Shown here one piece after another: positions 9,144 to 18,226 of a stretch of 64,000 nucleotides of DNA. This DNA comes from Paraburkholderia edwinii (GTDB lineage: Bacteria > Pseudomonadota > Gammaproteobacteria > Burkholderiales > Burkholderiaceae). Both the position numbers and the translations under genes were made by a program. The number at the start of each line of letters is the position of its first letter. Position 1 is the stretch's first letter. Below the pieces are notes generated by a model. It did no database searches, had not been told where the DNA came from, and worked only from the letters and a program-made list of their open reading frames with translations. Location: assembly GCF_019428685.1 (NCBI RefSeq), contig NZ_CP080096.1, positions 2,046,001-2,110,000 of the forward strand, read 5' to 3'.

Positions 9144-10340
9144 ATGAAACTGGCCGATCTCACCACTCCCGAGTTTCTCGACAACCCGTACCCGTTCTAC
9201 GAAAAGCTGCGTGCTGAAGGGCCGCTCGTGCGTATCGGTCCCAAGGCCGTCATTACGGGGCGCTACGACGTGATCGAAGCGATCCTGCACGACAGGCGCT
9301 TCGGCAAGAACTATCCCGAAAGCATCCGCATGCGTTATGGCGATGACGCGATGCATATGCGGCTCTTTCAGGGGTTCAGCCGCATGTTCCTCGTGATGAA
9401 TCCGCCGTCGCATACGCGGCAGCGCGCGCTGATCGTCAAGGCCTTCGACGCGCGGCATGTCGATGCAATGAAGGACGTCTCGCACCGGATCGCGCATGAA
9501 CTGATCGGCGCATTCGAGAAGGCGGGCACGGCGAATCTGATGGCGCAGTTTGCGTTTCCGCTACCGCTGCGCATGATCGGACAGATGCTCGACATTCCTG
9601 CCGAAGATACGACGCAACTGGGCGAGGCGGTCAGCGCCATCGCCAAGGTGATCGACGTCGCGCCGATGAACGCGGACGACCTTGGGCGCGCGTGCGCGGG
9701 CTACGAGGACCTCGAGCATTATTTCCACTGTGTCGTCGAAGCGCGGCGGCGCCGTCCGGGCAACGATCTGATTTCGATGCTGCTGGCTGTCGAAGAAGAG
9801 GGTGAGACGCTGTCGCAGGACGATATCGTATCGAACACAATCCTGCTGCTGCTTGCCGGCCATGAGACGACGTCGAACATGATCGGCAATGCGCTGATTG
9901 CGCTGCATCGTCATCCGGAGCAGCTCGCGTTGCTGAAGCGCGAGCCGTCGCTTATGCCCGCGGCGGTGCTCGAGTGCATGCGCTACGATGGCTCCGCACA
10001 GACGACGATCCGTTCGGCGCTTGAAGATGTCGAAATCGCCGGTGTCGACGTGCCGTGCGGAACCTCGGTGCTCCTGATGTTCGGGTCGGCGAACCGCGAT
10101 CCCGCGCAGTATGCGGACCCGGACCTCCTTGATATCGAACGCAACGAGGCTCGCCTGCAGTCGTTCGGCAGCGGTATCCATCACTGCCTCGGCTACCGGA
10201 TGGCGCTGGTCCAGCTCGAGACCGCGTTGGGCGCGCTGCTCGAGCGCTTGCCGGGACTCGAGCTCACGGGGCTCGATAACCTGAACTGGAACCGGCGCGG
10301 CAATCTGCGCGGTGTCACGTCGCTCGTCGCGCGGTGGTAG
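9144..10340 (+). CDS. Cytochrome P450
   Basis: 398 residues, typical for a soluble bacterial P450. The I-helix oxygen-binding motif AGHETTS is near residue 239, the K-helix ExxR is ECMR near 278, and the haem-binding loop FGSGIHHCLGYRMA carries the axial cysteine near 348. The N-terminal DNPYPFYEKLR is a common P450 start. GGAAG 5 nt before the ATG at 9144 supports this start over an upstream GTG at 9120. No ferredoxin or reductase gene is adjacent, so redox partners must be encoded elsewhere. Substrate unknown. Confidence 0.92.
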   Translation: MKLADLTTPEFLDNPYPFYEKLRAEGPLVRIGPKAVITGRYDVIEAILHDRRFGKNYPESIRMRYGDDAMHMRLFQGFSRMFLVMNPPSHTRQRALIVKAFDARHVDAMKDVSHRIAHELIGAFEKAGTANLMAQFAFPLPLRMIGQMLDIPAEDTTQLGEAVSAIAKVIDVAPMNADDLGRACAGYEDLEHYFHCVVEARRRRPGNDLISMLLAVEEEGETLSQDDIVSNTILLLLAGHETTSNMIGNALIALHRHPEQLALLKREPSLMPAAVLECMRYDGSAQTTIRSALEDVEIAGVDVPCGTSVLLMFGSANRDPAQYADPDLLDIERNEARLQSFGSGIHHCLGYRMALVQLETALGALLERLPGLELTGLDNLNWNRRGNLRGVTSLVARW

Positions 10341-10492
10341 CGATGCCGGTGGTAGCAATGCTGTGGTCAGCGCGCGCGGCGCGACCGTTTGTCATTCGCC
10401 TTTCACACAAGTAGACTGAACTGCACGAAAGACAAATGCGCCGGCCGCTTATGGCACGGCCTCAGATGAATGGCTCATGCCTGGGAGGCATC

Positions 10493-10951
10493 GTGACTGA
10501 CTCTACCGCCCGACGCGCGCGGCGTGCGACTTTGGCTTGCTTCATAGCGCGATTTGCAGATCGATTCGCCGCTCCATTCGTATGTGCTGCCGCTTGCGGT
10601 TTCATTTCAATCGCCGCGTCTTCTCCGGCTGCGGCGGAACCGGTGACGACAGGACCGCTTAACATTCTCGGTTCGGCGGTTGTGCGCGGGCCCGTTACGG
10701 TGGAGGGGCCGCTTAAGGTCGGAGGAAATCTCGCGGTGCATGGACCGCTCACGGCGGAGCGCGTCGCGCAGTTGCAGCCGGACGAGGCCGAGCGCCGTGC
10801 CGGCGACAATAACTTCTATGGGCCGCTGACCGTGAAAGGGCCGCTGGTCGTGCGCGGCGACCTCGAGGTTCGCGGGCCGCTGACTGTAAAGGGGCCGGCC
10901 GGCGCGGTCGGCAAGATCGACGTCGACGGGCCGATTACAGAGCGGCCTTGA
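10493..10951 (+). CDS. Exported protein made of six-residue glycine-led repeats (bactofilin-like?)
   Basis: 152 residues from a GTG with GGAGG 4 nt upstream; longer starts at 10436 and 10466 are possible. After a basic, hydrophobic export segment ending near SSPAAAEP, almost the whole protein follows a strict six-residue period with glycine first: six units at residues 54-89 (GPLNIL, GSAVVR, GPVTVE and so on), a charged 20-residue break, then seven units at 110-151 (GPLTVK, GPLVVR, GDLEVR and so on). Positions 3 and 5 of each unit are mostly Leu/Val/Ile. This pattern suits a parallel beta-helix, as in bactofilins, but bactofilins are normally cytoplasmic. It follows the P450 gene after about 150 bp. 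Function unknown. Confidence 0.7.
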   Translation: MTDSTARRARRATLACFIARFADRFAAPFVCAAACGFISIAASSPAAAEPVTTGPLNILGSAVVRGPVTVEGPLKVGGNLAVHGPLTAERVAQLQPDEAERRAGDNNFYGPLTVKGPLVVRGDLEVRGPLTVKGPAGAVGKIDVDGPITERP

Positions 10952-11040
10952 GTCGCGACGTGAGCGACGTAGGCCGCGCAAGCGATGTAAGGCGCGCTCG
11001 ATCTGCCCGTTTCATCCTCATGGGCGTTTGGCCCCGCTGC

Positions 11041-11676
11041 TCACACCGACGGCGCGCGCCGCGCGAAAAAGAGCCCGGCGCCGAGCACCATCAGAATTCC
11101 GCCGAACACCCGGTTTTGCGTGCGGATCGCGCGCTCGCTGCGCAGCATGCGGCGGAACGCGCTCGCGCCATACGCATAGGCATGCATGACGGTCGTATCG
11201 ACGACCATCATCGTGATGGTCATCGCAATCAACTGCGGCACGAGCGGCTCGTGCGCGACGATAAACTGCGGCAGCACCGCGACCATGATCACGATCGCCT
11301 TCGGATTCGTCGCATTCGTTAAAAGTCCCGTGGTAAAGCGCTTGCGCCATGACGTGGCGGGGCCGGCCTGCGAATCCGCTTCGGCAGGCGCGTGTTTCGA
11401 ACGCCATTGCATGATGCCCAGATAGATCAGATACGCGGCGCCGCCGATCTTGACCGCGGAGAACGCCCACAGCGACGCGAGCAGCAGCGAACCCACGCCG
11501 GCTCCGGCGACCAGCAGAACGAATGCAAGGCCAAGTTCCTGGCCGATGATCGTCGCCGTGGTTTTTCTGCCGCCATATGACAGTCCGTGGCTCATCGAGA
11601 GCACGGCGCCCGGTCCCGGCGAGAGTGCGATCGCTATACACGTCAGCGCGTAAGTAATCCAGATATGAAGTTGCAA
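11041..11676 (-). CDS. LysE/RhtB family amino-acid exporter
   Basis: 211 residues with about six hydrophobic helices. The family signature is visible near the N-terminus (ALSPGPGAVLSMSHGLSYGG) and the NATNPKAIVIM segment in the middle. The likely start is a TTG at 11676 with GGAAG 6 nt upstream, giving the usual family length; an upstream ATG at 11766 would add a polar, unrelated-looking stretch. Family members export amino acids or derivatives across the inner membrane. The cargo is unknown. The APC permease gene is divergent. Confidence 0.85.
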   Translation of the reverse strand: MQLHIWITYALTCIAIALSPGPGAVLSMSHGLSYGGRKTTATIIGQELGLAFVLLVAGAGVGSLLLASLWAFSAVKIGGAAYLIYLGIMQWRSKHAPAEADSQAGPATSWRKRFTTGLLTNATNPKAIVIMVAVLPQFIVAHEPLVPQLIAMTITMMVVDTTVMHAYAYGASAFRRMLRSERAIRTQNRVFGGILMVLGAGLFFARRAPSV

Positions 11677-11984
11677 GGTCGTCTTCCTGCTTGGGGTTGG
11701 GGTTCGGCAAGGCGTTTGGGTCAGCCTCGTGAGTTTACCGCGAGGCATAAATCGTTGATGCGTCAATTGACGCGCCAGGCGGGCCCGCTCCGCGCTTTCG
11801 CTTCATCGTTTCGCGTAGCTGACTATTACTTCGCGTCGGCTTCACGTGGGTTTCGCATCATGCCAGATGAAAGCGCATCCCTGAGAGGCTATCCGGACAG
11901 AATGGAATAAGTGCGCGATTCGAATGTTCTGCTGAGCAAGCCGGCATGCGAGCGCATCCGGTGCAGATCCCGAGGAGGCGCCGC
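11677..11984. other. Divergent intergenic region
   Basis: 308 bases between the LysE-type exporter and the APC permease. No gene is seen. It must carry promoters for both divergent transporter genes, but no motif stands out. Confidence 0.4.
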
Positions 11985-13325
11985 ATGTCCAGCCGTTCCC
12001 TGCAAAACGCTCAGGAGCTCAAACGGGTTCTGTCGTTCGCCGACCTCGTGGTCTACGGCGTGGCGTTTATGATTCCGGTCGCACCGTTTGCGATTTTCGG
12101 CTACGTATACGCCGCATCGTCGGGCATGGTGGTGCTGGCTTATCTCGTCGGCATGGCCGCGATGCTGCTGACGGCGTTCAGCTACAAGTTTCTGTCCGCG
12201 GATTTTCCATTGGCGGGCTCCGTCTATGCATACGCGACGCGAGGCATCGGTGAGGTGATCGGCTTTGTCGCGGGATGGATGCTGATTCTCGACTATCTGC
12301 TGGTTCCCGCGCTCACCTATGTTGCAGGCGCCACCGCGCTGCACGACTTTGTGCCGGCCGTGTCGCGCACTATCTGGGTACTCGTGTTTCTCGCGATTGG
12401 CACCGGGACGAACTATCTCGGCGCACAGGCGACGTCGAACATGAGCCGCCTGTTTATCATTGCGCAACTGATTGTGCTCGCGTTGTTCTGCGTGGCGGGC
12501 TTTAACGCGTTGTATCACGGCGCGGGTGCGGGGCGTCTCACGCTGGCGCCGCTCTTCAAGCCGGAAGTAGTCGATCTGCGTTTCGTGTTTTCCGCCGTGT
12601 CGATCTGCGCGCTGTCGTTCCTCGGCTTCGACGCAATCTCGACACTCGCCGAGGAGGTGCGCGGCGATCGCAAGGCGCTGGTTGGGCGCGCAACGATTAC
12701 GGCACTCGTGCTGGCCGGCGCGATCTTCGTCGTGCAGACATGGATTGCCGCCGACCTCGCGCAGGGTATGACCTTCACGTCGGCCGATACCGCGTTTTAC
12801 GAAGTGGCAAGGCGCGCGGGCGGTCAGCCGCTTGCGTTGCTGGCCGACTGCACCACCGCGATTGTGTTCGGCGTGTCGTGCTCGATTGTCTCGCAAACGG
12901 CGATCGCGCGGCTGCTGTTTTCGATGGCGCGCGATCGCAAGCTGCCGCGGTTTTTTGCCGATCTGCATCCGCGTTACGGCAGCCCGCACAAAAGCCTGCT
13001 GGTTGTGGCTGTCGTGTCTCTCGCGATTGCAATCGGCTTTCTCGACCATCTCGACACGCTTGCCGAGTTCGTCAATTTCGGTGCACTGACGGGCTTCGTG
13101 ATCCTGCACGCGACCGTCGTCGTGCATTTCTTCAGGCGCAAGCGGTCGCACGCATTCGTCCGTCATCTCGTGGTCCCGATCTGCGGTGCGGCCATTCTGC
13201 TCTATGTGCTCTATTCGATGTCCGCTCATACGTGGCTGCTCGGCGCGATATGGCTATGCATCGGAGTGGCGTACTACCGGCTGCTGAAATCGCGAAACGG
13301 TGTGAATGCGCGGCTCGACGTGTGA
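11985..13325 (+). CDS. APC superfamily amino-acid permease
   Basis: 446 residues with about twelve hydrophobic helices. The first helix region VVYGVAFMIPVAPFAIFGYV and the SFLGFDAISTLAEEVR segment are typical of amino acid-polyamine-organocation transporters. The ATG at 11985 is preceded by GAGGAGG with ideal spacing; an in-frame ATG at 11946 is less likely. It is an inner-membrane importer or exchanger of an amino acid or amine. The GNAT gene follows 74 bp downstream on the same strand. Confidence 0.9.
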   Translation: MSSRSLQNAQELKRVLSFADLVVYGVAFMIPVAPFAIFGYVYAASSGMVVLAYLVGMAAMLLTAFSYKFLSADFPLAGSVYAYATRGIGEVIGFVAGWMLILDYLLVPALTYVAGATALHDFVPAVSRTIWVLVFLAIGTGTNYLGAQATSNMSRLFIIAQLIVLALFCVAGFNALYHGAGAGRLTLAPLFKPEVVDLRFVFSAVSICALSFLGFDAISTLAEEVRGDRKALVGRATITALVLAGAIFVVQTWIAADLAQGMTFTSADTAFYEVARRAGGQPLALLADCTTAIVFGVSCSIVSQTAIARLLFSMARDRKLPRFFADLHPRYGSPHKSLLVVAVVSLAIAIGFLDHLDTLAEFVNFGALTGFVILHATVVVHFFRRKRSHAFVRHLVVPICGAAILLYVLYSMSAHTWLLGAIWLCIGVAYYRLLKSRNGVNARLDV

Positions 13326-13399
13326 TCGGTAAAGGGGCGCACGCTATCGGCGAACCTTCGTTGCGCGGCTGTGCGTTCCGCTTTTTTAAGGCATGTGAA

Positions 13400-14191
13400 A
13401 TGGTGAATCCAGGCGCGGTTGAATCGAATTTCCAGTATGTGTCGATGTGGAAAGTGCTGTCCGGCGACCGGCCGGGCGTGGATCTCGTCGATCGTCCCGG
13501 CATGTCGGTCTGCTGGGCGGATAGCGCGTTTCCGTTCTGGAACGCGCTCTTTCTCACCGACCGCATCGGCAATGCCGATGATCTCTCGGCGCGTCTGCGA
13601 GAAGGCGCCGGCTATATGCGAGCGAAGCGGCAAGCGGGCCTTGTCTACGTGTGCGAAGACTTTCTGAATCCGGGCTTGCGCGGCCGCATCGATGATCTTG
13701 CGAGAGAAGCCGGACTCGAATACGCGATCGACGTGTTCGGCATGGCCGGCGATGTGCCGTGCAGCCGGCAGATGCCCGAGACACCGCTCGAATTCCACCG
13801 GGTCACCGACGAGGCCGCGTTGAAGGCTTATGGCGAGATTAACGCGCAAGGGTATGGCTTTCCTCTCGAGGCCGGCCAGGAAGCGCTGCGCGGCTCGGAG
13901 TTCTGGAAATCGACGGCGTATGCGTTTATCGGTTATGAAGCGGGGCGGGCCGTGTCGACCGCGGCGGCGATCGTCAACGAAGGGCAACTCTATCTCGCGC
14001 TCGTCGCGACGCTGCCGGATGCGCAGCGCAAAGGGTATGGATACGCGACCGTGTGTCATGCGCTGCAGGCAGCGCACGATGCCACGGGTTTGACGCGGAC
14101 CACGTTGCATGCGACGCAGGCCGGCTTTCCTGTTTATCAGCGTGCGGGGTATCGGCGCACGACGCTGTTTTTGACGTACAAGCTCGCATGA
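13400..14191 (+). CDS. GNAT family N-acetyltransferase
   Basis: 263 residues. The acetyl-CoA-binding motif A is visible in the C-terminal half as LVATLPDAQRKGYGYATVCHAL, followed by a typical YQRAGYRRTTLF ending. The N-terminal half is unlike a minimal GNAT domain and may be a substrate-recognition or degenerate acetyltransferase domain. AAGG lies about 9 nt before the ATG. It probably acts on a small metabolite; downstream position after the APC permease suggests a possible link to the transported compound, which is inference. Confidence 0.82.
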   Translation: MVNPGAVESNFQYVSMWKVLSGDRPGVDLVDRPGMSVCWADSAFPFWNALFLTDRIGNADDLSARLREGAGYMRAKRQAGLVYVCEDFLNPGLRGRIDDLAREAGLEYAIDVFGMAGDVPCSRQMPETPLEFHRVTDEAALKAYGEINAQGYGFPLEAGQEALRGSEFWKSTAYAFIGYEAGRAVSTAAAIVNEGQLYLALVATLPDAQRKGYGYATVCHALQAAHDATGLTRTTLHATQAGFPVYQRAGYRRTTLFLTYKLA

Positions 14192-14455
14192 GTCGACGCA
14201 AAGGCGCATCGGCCGCGCGGGGCTAACCTGCAAGGTCGACGCGTGATCGGATGCGCGCGCCTTTCGCGACGCTCCCAACGCGCCCGGCACACGCAATGTG
14301 CCGGCCGGCGTGCGATTTGCCGCGCTATGAGCGGCACTGCACTATGCACGTACGGAAGTTGTGGTCAGACTATCGTGTTCGCCTCGCCGTGAGTGGCAGG
14401 CGATAAGAAAGCCGGTACACGATAGATCGGCACGCGTGGTGCCGGGAGACGCACA

Positions 14456-16024
14456 ATGACACGCTTCGAACAGCGGCGGCGACTGCTTGGCACAGCGCTT
14501 GGTGCATCGCTTGTTGCACCGTTCTCATCAACCGCGCGTGCCGCATCGAACGACAGCGTGCCGTGCGCGCCGGCGCGCAAACCACCGCCCATTCCATCCG
14601 CGCAGATCGACCATGCAATCGCGCAACTCGACCAGCTCGTAACGGCGCAGATGACGCGCACCGGTGTCCCAGGGCTGGCGATTGCCGTGGTCCGCGGCAC
14701 GCGGACCGTCTATGCCAAGGGCTTCGGCACGCGCGAGATCGGCAGCGGCCAGCCTGTGGATGCCGATACGGTGTTTCTGCTCGCGTCGCTCTCGAAGCCG
14801 TTGGGCGCGAGCGTGGTCGCGCGGCAAGTCGGGCTTGGCAGCGTGTCGTGGGACACGACCGTGCGCAAGCATTTGCCCTGGTTCACGCTATCCGATCCCG
14901 AAGCGAGCGAGGCCGTGACGATCGCGGATCTCTATGCGCACCGCTCGGGCCTGCCCGACCATGCCGGCGATCGCCTCGAAGACATGGGCTATGGTCAGAC
15001 CGAAATCCTCGAACGGTTGCGCTATCTGCCGCTGCATGGCTTTCGCAACTCGTACGCGTATACGAATTTCGGCCTGACCGCGGCTGCGATTTCGGTTGCC
15101 GCGGCGGCCAACACCGACTGGGCGACGCTTTCCGAAGAGGCCATTTACCAGCCACTCGGCATGACGAGCACGAGCTCGCGCCATGCGGATTTCGCGGCAC
15201 GCGCGAATCGCGCGACCGGCCATGTGAAGCGCGGCGACCGATGGGTGGTCGGGCCCGGCAATATGCCCGATGCGCAGGCGCCGGCGGGCGGCGCGAGTTC
15301 GTCGGTCAACGATATGGCGAAGTGGCTCGCGATGATGCTCGGGCAGGGCATGTTCGACGGCAAGCGCATTGTCGATGCTGCTGCGCTGAACGCCGCCGTG
15401 TCGCAGCAGGTGCAGTCCGCGCCGCCGGGCGCCACGCATCCGGCCAGTTATTACGGGTACGGCTTCAACGTGGGCGTAACCGAATCGGGACGTGCGAGCT
15501 ACAGCCACTCGGGCGCATTCGCGGTGGGGGCGGCGACCAACTTCGTGGTCGTGCCGTCGACCGGCGTCGCGATCATCGCGCTGACCAACGGCTTTCCGAT
15601 GGGCGTGCCGGAGACAATCACGGCGCAGTTTTTCGATCTCGTTCAGTTTGGTGCGATCAAGCGCGACTGGGCCACGCTTTATGGAAACGCGCTCGCGCCG
15701 ATGATGAAGCCCGAAGGATCGCTGGTCGGCGCTGCGCGGCCTGCATCGCCGTTGCCGCCGCGTGCGCTGTCGACCTACACGGGCGCTTTTCGCAACGACT
15801 ATTTCGGGCCGCTCAAGGTGAGCGAGCAGAACGGCGCGCTGTCGCTTGCGATCGGGCCGGTGCCGATGGTGCGGCCGCTGACGCATTGGGACGGCGACGT
15901 GTTTACATTCACCCTGTACAACGAGAATGCGTCGCCGGGCACGATTTCAAAAGCGAGCTTTCTGAGCGATCGCGTCACGCTCGAGTATTACAACGAAGAC
16001 GGAATGGGTACGTTTGTACGGTAA
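14456..16024 (+). CDS. Exported serine hydrolase of the class C beta-lactamase family
   Basis: 522 residues. The N-terminus contains a twin-arginine-like signal (QRRRLLGTALG followed by a hydrophobic stretch and TARA), so Tat export is likely. The active-site SxxK is SLSK (Ser112), the second motif is YTN near residue 202, and the HSG triad element is in YSHSGAF near 350. A C-terminal beta-rich domain of about 100 residues follows, as in many family members that act as esterases or D-aminopeptidases rather than beta-lactamases. The M3 peptidase gene starts 74 bp downstream. Confidence 0.87.
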   Translation: MTRFEQRRRLLGTALGASLVAPFSSTARAASNDSVPCAPARKPPPIPSAQIDHAIAQLDQLVTAQMTRTGVPGLAIAVVRGTRTVYAKGFGTREIGSGQPVDADTVFLLASLSKPLGASVVARQVGLGSVSWDTTVRKHLPWFTLSDPEASEAVTIADLYAHRSGLPDHAGDRLEDMGYGQTEILERLRYLPLHGFRNSYAYTNFGLTAAAISVAAAANTDWATLSEEAIYQPLGMTSTSSRHADFAARANRATGHVKRGDRWVVGPGNMPDAQAPAGGASSSVNDMAKWLAMMLGQGMFDGKRIVDAAALNAAVSQQVQSAPPGATHPASYYGYGFNVGVTESGRASYSHSGAFAVGAATNFVVVPSTGVAIIALTNGFPMGVPETITAQFFDLVQFGAIKRDWATLYGNALAPMMKPEGSLVGAARPASPLPPRALSTYTGAFRNDYFGPLKVSEQNGALSLAIGPVPMVRPLTHWDGDVFTFTLYNENASPGTISKASFLSDRVTLEYYNEDGMGTFVR

Positions 16025-16098
16025 GGTTGTCTTATCATGGCGTGGAGCTGAGCCTGTACCCTGGATTGAACCAGGACTGCGCCAGGAGGCAAACCGAC

Positions 16099-18147
16099 AT
16101 GATCGCGCAAGATAATCCGCTGCTGCAGCCGTGGCAAACGCGTTACCAGCTGCCGCCGTTCGAGCAGATTCGCAGTGAACACTTCGCACCGGCGTTTGCC
16201 GTGCTGTTCGATCGGCATCTGAAAGAAATCGATGCGATTGCAACGAACGCCGATGCGCCGACGTTCGACAATACCGTCGCCGCATTCGATGCGGCCGGCG
16301 CGACGCTCGACCGCGTGCGCCTTGCGTTCGACAATCTGTGCGCATCGGAATCGCCGGCGGAACTGCAGGCGGTGGAGCGCGAGATGGCGCCGCGTCTTGC
16401 CGCGCACGACAGCCAGGTGGCGATGCACGCCCGCTTTTTCGCGAGGCTCGACGCGGTGCACCGCCAGGCCCAGTCGTTGAACCTGAGCGAGGAGCAGCAG
16501 CGGCTGCTGCAGCGCGTCCATACCGATTTCATCCGCACCGGCGCGGCGCTCGAAGGCACGGCCCGCGAACGGTTTGCGGCCATCGCGGTGCAGCTGGCGG
16601 AGCTGCAAACGCAGTTCTCGCAGAACGTGCTCGCAGACGAATCGACGTATCAGTTGCCGCTCGCATCCGAAGCGGAGCTCGCCGGCCTGCCCGATTTCCT
16701 GCGCGCGGCCGCACGCGGTGCGGCGCGCGAACGCGGCGTGGATGGCCATGTGATTACGCTCGCGCGCTCGCTCGTGCAGCCGTTCCTGACGTTTTCGACG
16801 CGCCGCGACCTGCGCGAAACCGCATGGCGCGCATGGACCACGCGCGGCGAAACGCCGGGCCGCGACAACCGGCCGCTCGCCGGGCAGATCCTTGCGTTGC
16901 GGGCCGAGCAGGCGCGTCTGCTCGGCTACGACAGTTTTGCCGACTATGCGCTGTCCGACCGGATGGCCGGCAACGCGGGCGCCGTCGATCAGCTGTTCAG
17001 CCAGGTATGGGAGCCCGCCAAAGCGAGCGCTGCGCGCGAACGCGCGGCCCTGGTGGAACACGCGGCCGCGCTTGGCGAACCGACTGACATCGAGCCGTGG
17101 GACTGGTACTACCTCGCGGAAAAAGTGCGCGTGGCGCGCTACGCACTCGACGACGCGGAAGTGAAGCCGTATTTCAGCCTCGATGCGATGCTCGAGGCGA
17201 TGTTCGATTGCGCGGGGCGTCTGTTCGGTGTGCAGTTCGTCGAGCAAAGCGGCGTTGTGCTGTATCACCGGGACGTGCGCCTGTGGGAAGTGCAACGCGG
17301 CGGCGAGCGCGTGGGCGTGTTTCTCGGCGACAACTACGCGCGGCCGAACAAGCAGGGCGGCGCGTGGATGCATATCTATCGCCGGCAGATGCGCAACGGG
17401 CGGCATGGCGACGATGTGCAGCCGATCGTCGTCAATAACAACAACTTTGCGCGCAATGACGATGGGCCGACGCTGCTGAGCTTCGACGACGTGCGCACGC
17501 TGTTCCATGAATTCGGCCACGCGATGCATGGTCTGCTGTCCGATGTGACCTACGGCCGTTTATCGGGCACCAGCGTGCCGCAGGATTACGTCGAACTGCC
17601 GTCGCAGCTGATGGAGAACTGGGCGACGGTGCGCGAAGTGCTCGAGAAGCACGCGCGTCATGTGGACACGGGCGAGCCGATTCCGGCCGCGCTGATCGAG
17701 CGCATCCGCGCGTCGCAGACATTCAATCAGGGCTTCGAAACGGTGTCGTATGCGTCGTCGGCGCTGATCGATATGGCGCTGCATCGGCAGAAAGATGCGG
17801 AAAATATCGATATCGCACGCTTCGAGGAAGCGGAGCGCGCGCGTCTTGGCGTGCCGCGTGAGGTCGGGATGCGGCATCGTCTGCCGCATTTTTCGCATAT
17901 CTTCAGCGGTGGCCACTATGCGGCCGGCTACTACGTGTATATGTGGGCCGAAGTGCTCGAAGCCGAAGCGTTCGATGCATTCGAGGAAGCCGGCGACGCG
18001 TTCGATCCGGTGCTCGCGGACAAGCTCAAACGCTATGTGTACAGCGCGGGCGACAGCCGCGACGAACGCGCGGCGTTTCGAGCGTTTCGCGGGCACGATC
18101 CGCAGGCGGAGCCGATGTTGCGCAAGCGCGGGTTGCTGGCTGCCTGA
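16099..18147 (+). CDS. M3 family zinc metallopeptidase (Dcp / oligopeptidase A type)
   Basis: 682 residues, the normal length for bacterial M3 enzymes. The zinc site HEFGHAMHGLL is at about 470-474, with the third ligand in a downstream ENWATVREV-like helix region. The sequence GTSVPQDYVELPSQ resembles both Dcp and OpdA, so the two cannot be separated by eye. No signal peptide, so it is cytoplasmic and degrades oligopeptides. AGGAGG lies 9 nt before the ATG. The same frame is open far upstream into the hydrolase gene, but that extension is a chance effect of high GC. Confidence 0.92.
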   Translation: MIAQDNPLLQPWQTRYQLPPFEQIRSEHFAPAFAVLFDRHLKEIDAIATNADAPTFDNTVAAFDAAGATLDRVRLAFDNLCASESPAELQAVEREMAPRLAAHDSQVAMHARFFARLDAVHRQAQSLNLSEEQQRLLQRVHTDFIRTGAALEGTARERFAAIAVQLAELQTQFSQNVLADESTYQLPLASEAELAGLPDFLRAAARGAARERGVDGHVITLARSLVQPFLTFSTRRDLRETAWRAWTTRGETPGRDNRPLAGQILALRAEQARLLGYDSFADYALSDRMAGNAGAVDQLFSQVWEPAKASAARERAALVEHAAALGEPTDIEPWDWYYLAEKVRVARYALDDAEVKPYFSLDAMLEAMFDCAGRLFGVQFVEQSGVVLYHRDVRLWEVQRGGERVGVFLGDNYARPNKQGGAWMHIYRRQMRNGRHGDDVQPIVVNNNNFARNDDGPTLLSFDDVRTLFHEFGHAMHGLLSDVTYGRLSGTSVPQDYVELPSQLMENWATVREVLEKHARHVDTGEPIPAALIERIRASQTFNQGFETVSYASSALIDMALHRQKDAENIDIARFEEAERARLGVPREVGMRHRLPHFSHIFSGGHYAAGYYVYMWAEVLEAEAFDAFEEAGDAFDPVLADKLKRYVYSAGDSRDERAAFRAFRGHDPQAEPMLRKRGLLAA

Positions 18148-18226
18148 GTGAATACCGGCGCTTATCACGATGTGAAGCGCGACGTGAAGCACAGCGTGTA
18201 GCACGGCGTGCGCACGGCGCCGGCGG

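Noticed and set aside
11889..13229. 446-codon minus-strand frame
   Set aside because: It is antisense to the APC permease and has the His/Arg/Asp-rich composition of a shadow frame.
14563..16098. 512-codon open extension upstream of the M3 peptidase
   Set aside because: It overlaps the serine hydrolase gene in another frame, is Arg-rich, and a strong ribosome site marks the true start at 16099.
15988..17529. 513-codon minus-strand frame
   Set aside because: Antisense to the M3 peptidase; no recognisable domain and typical shadow composition.
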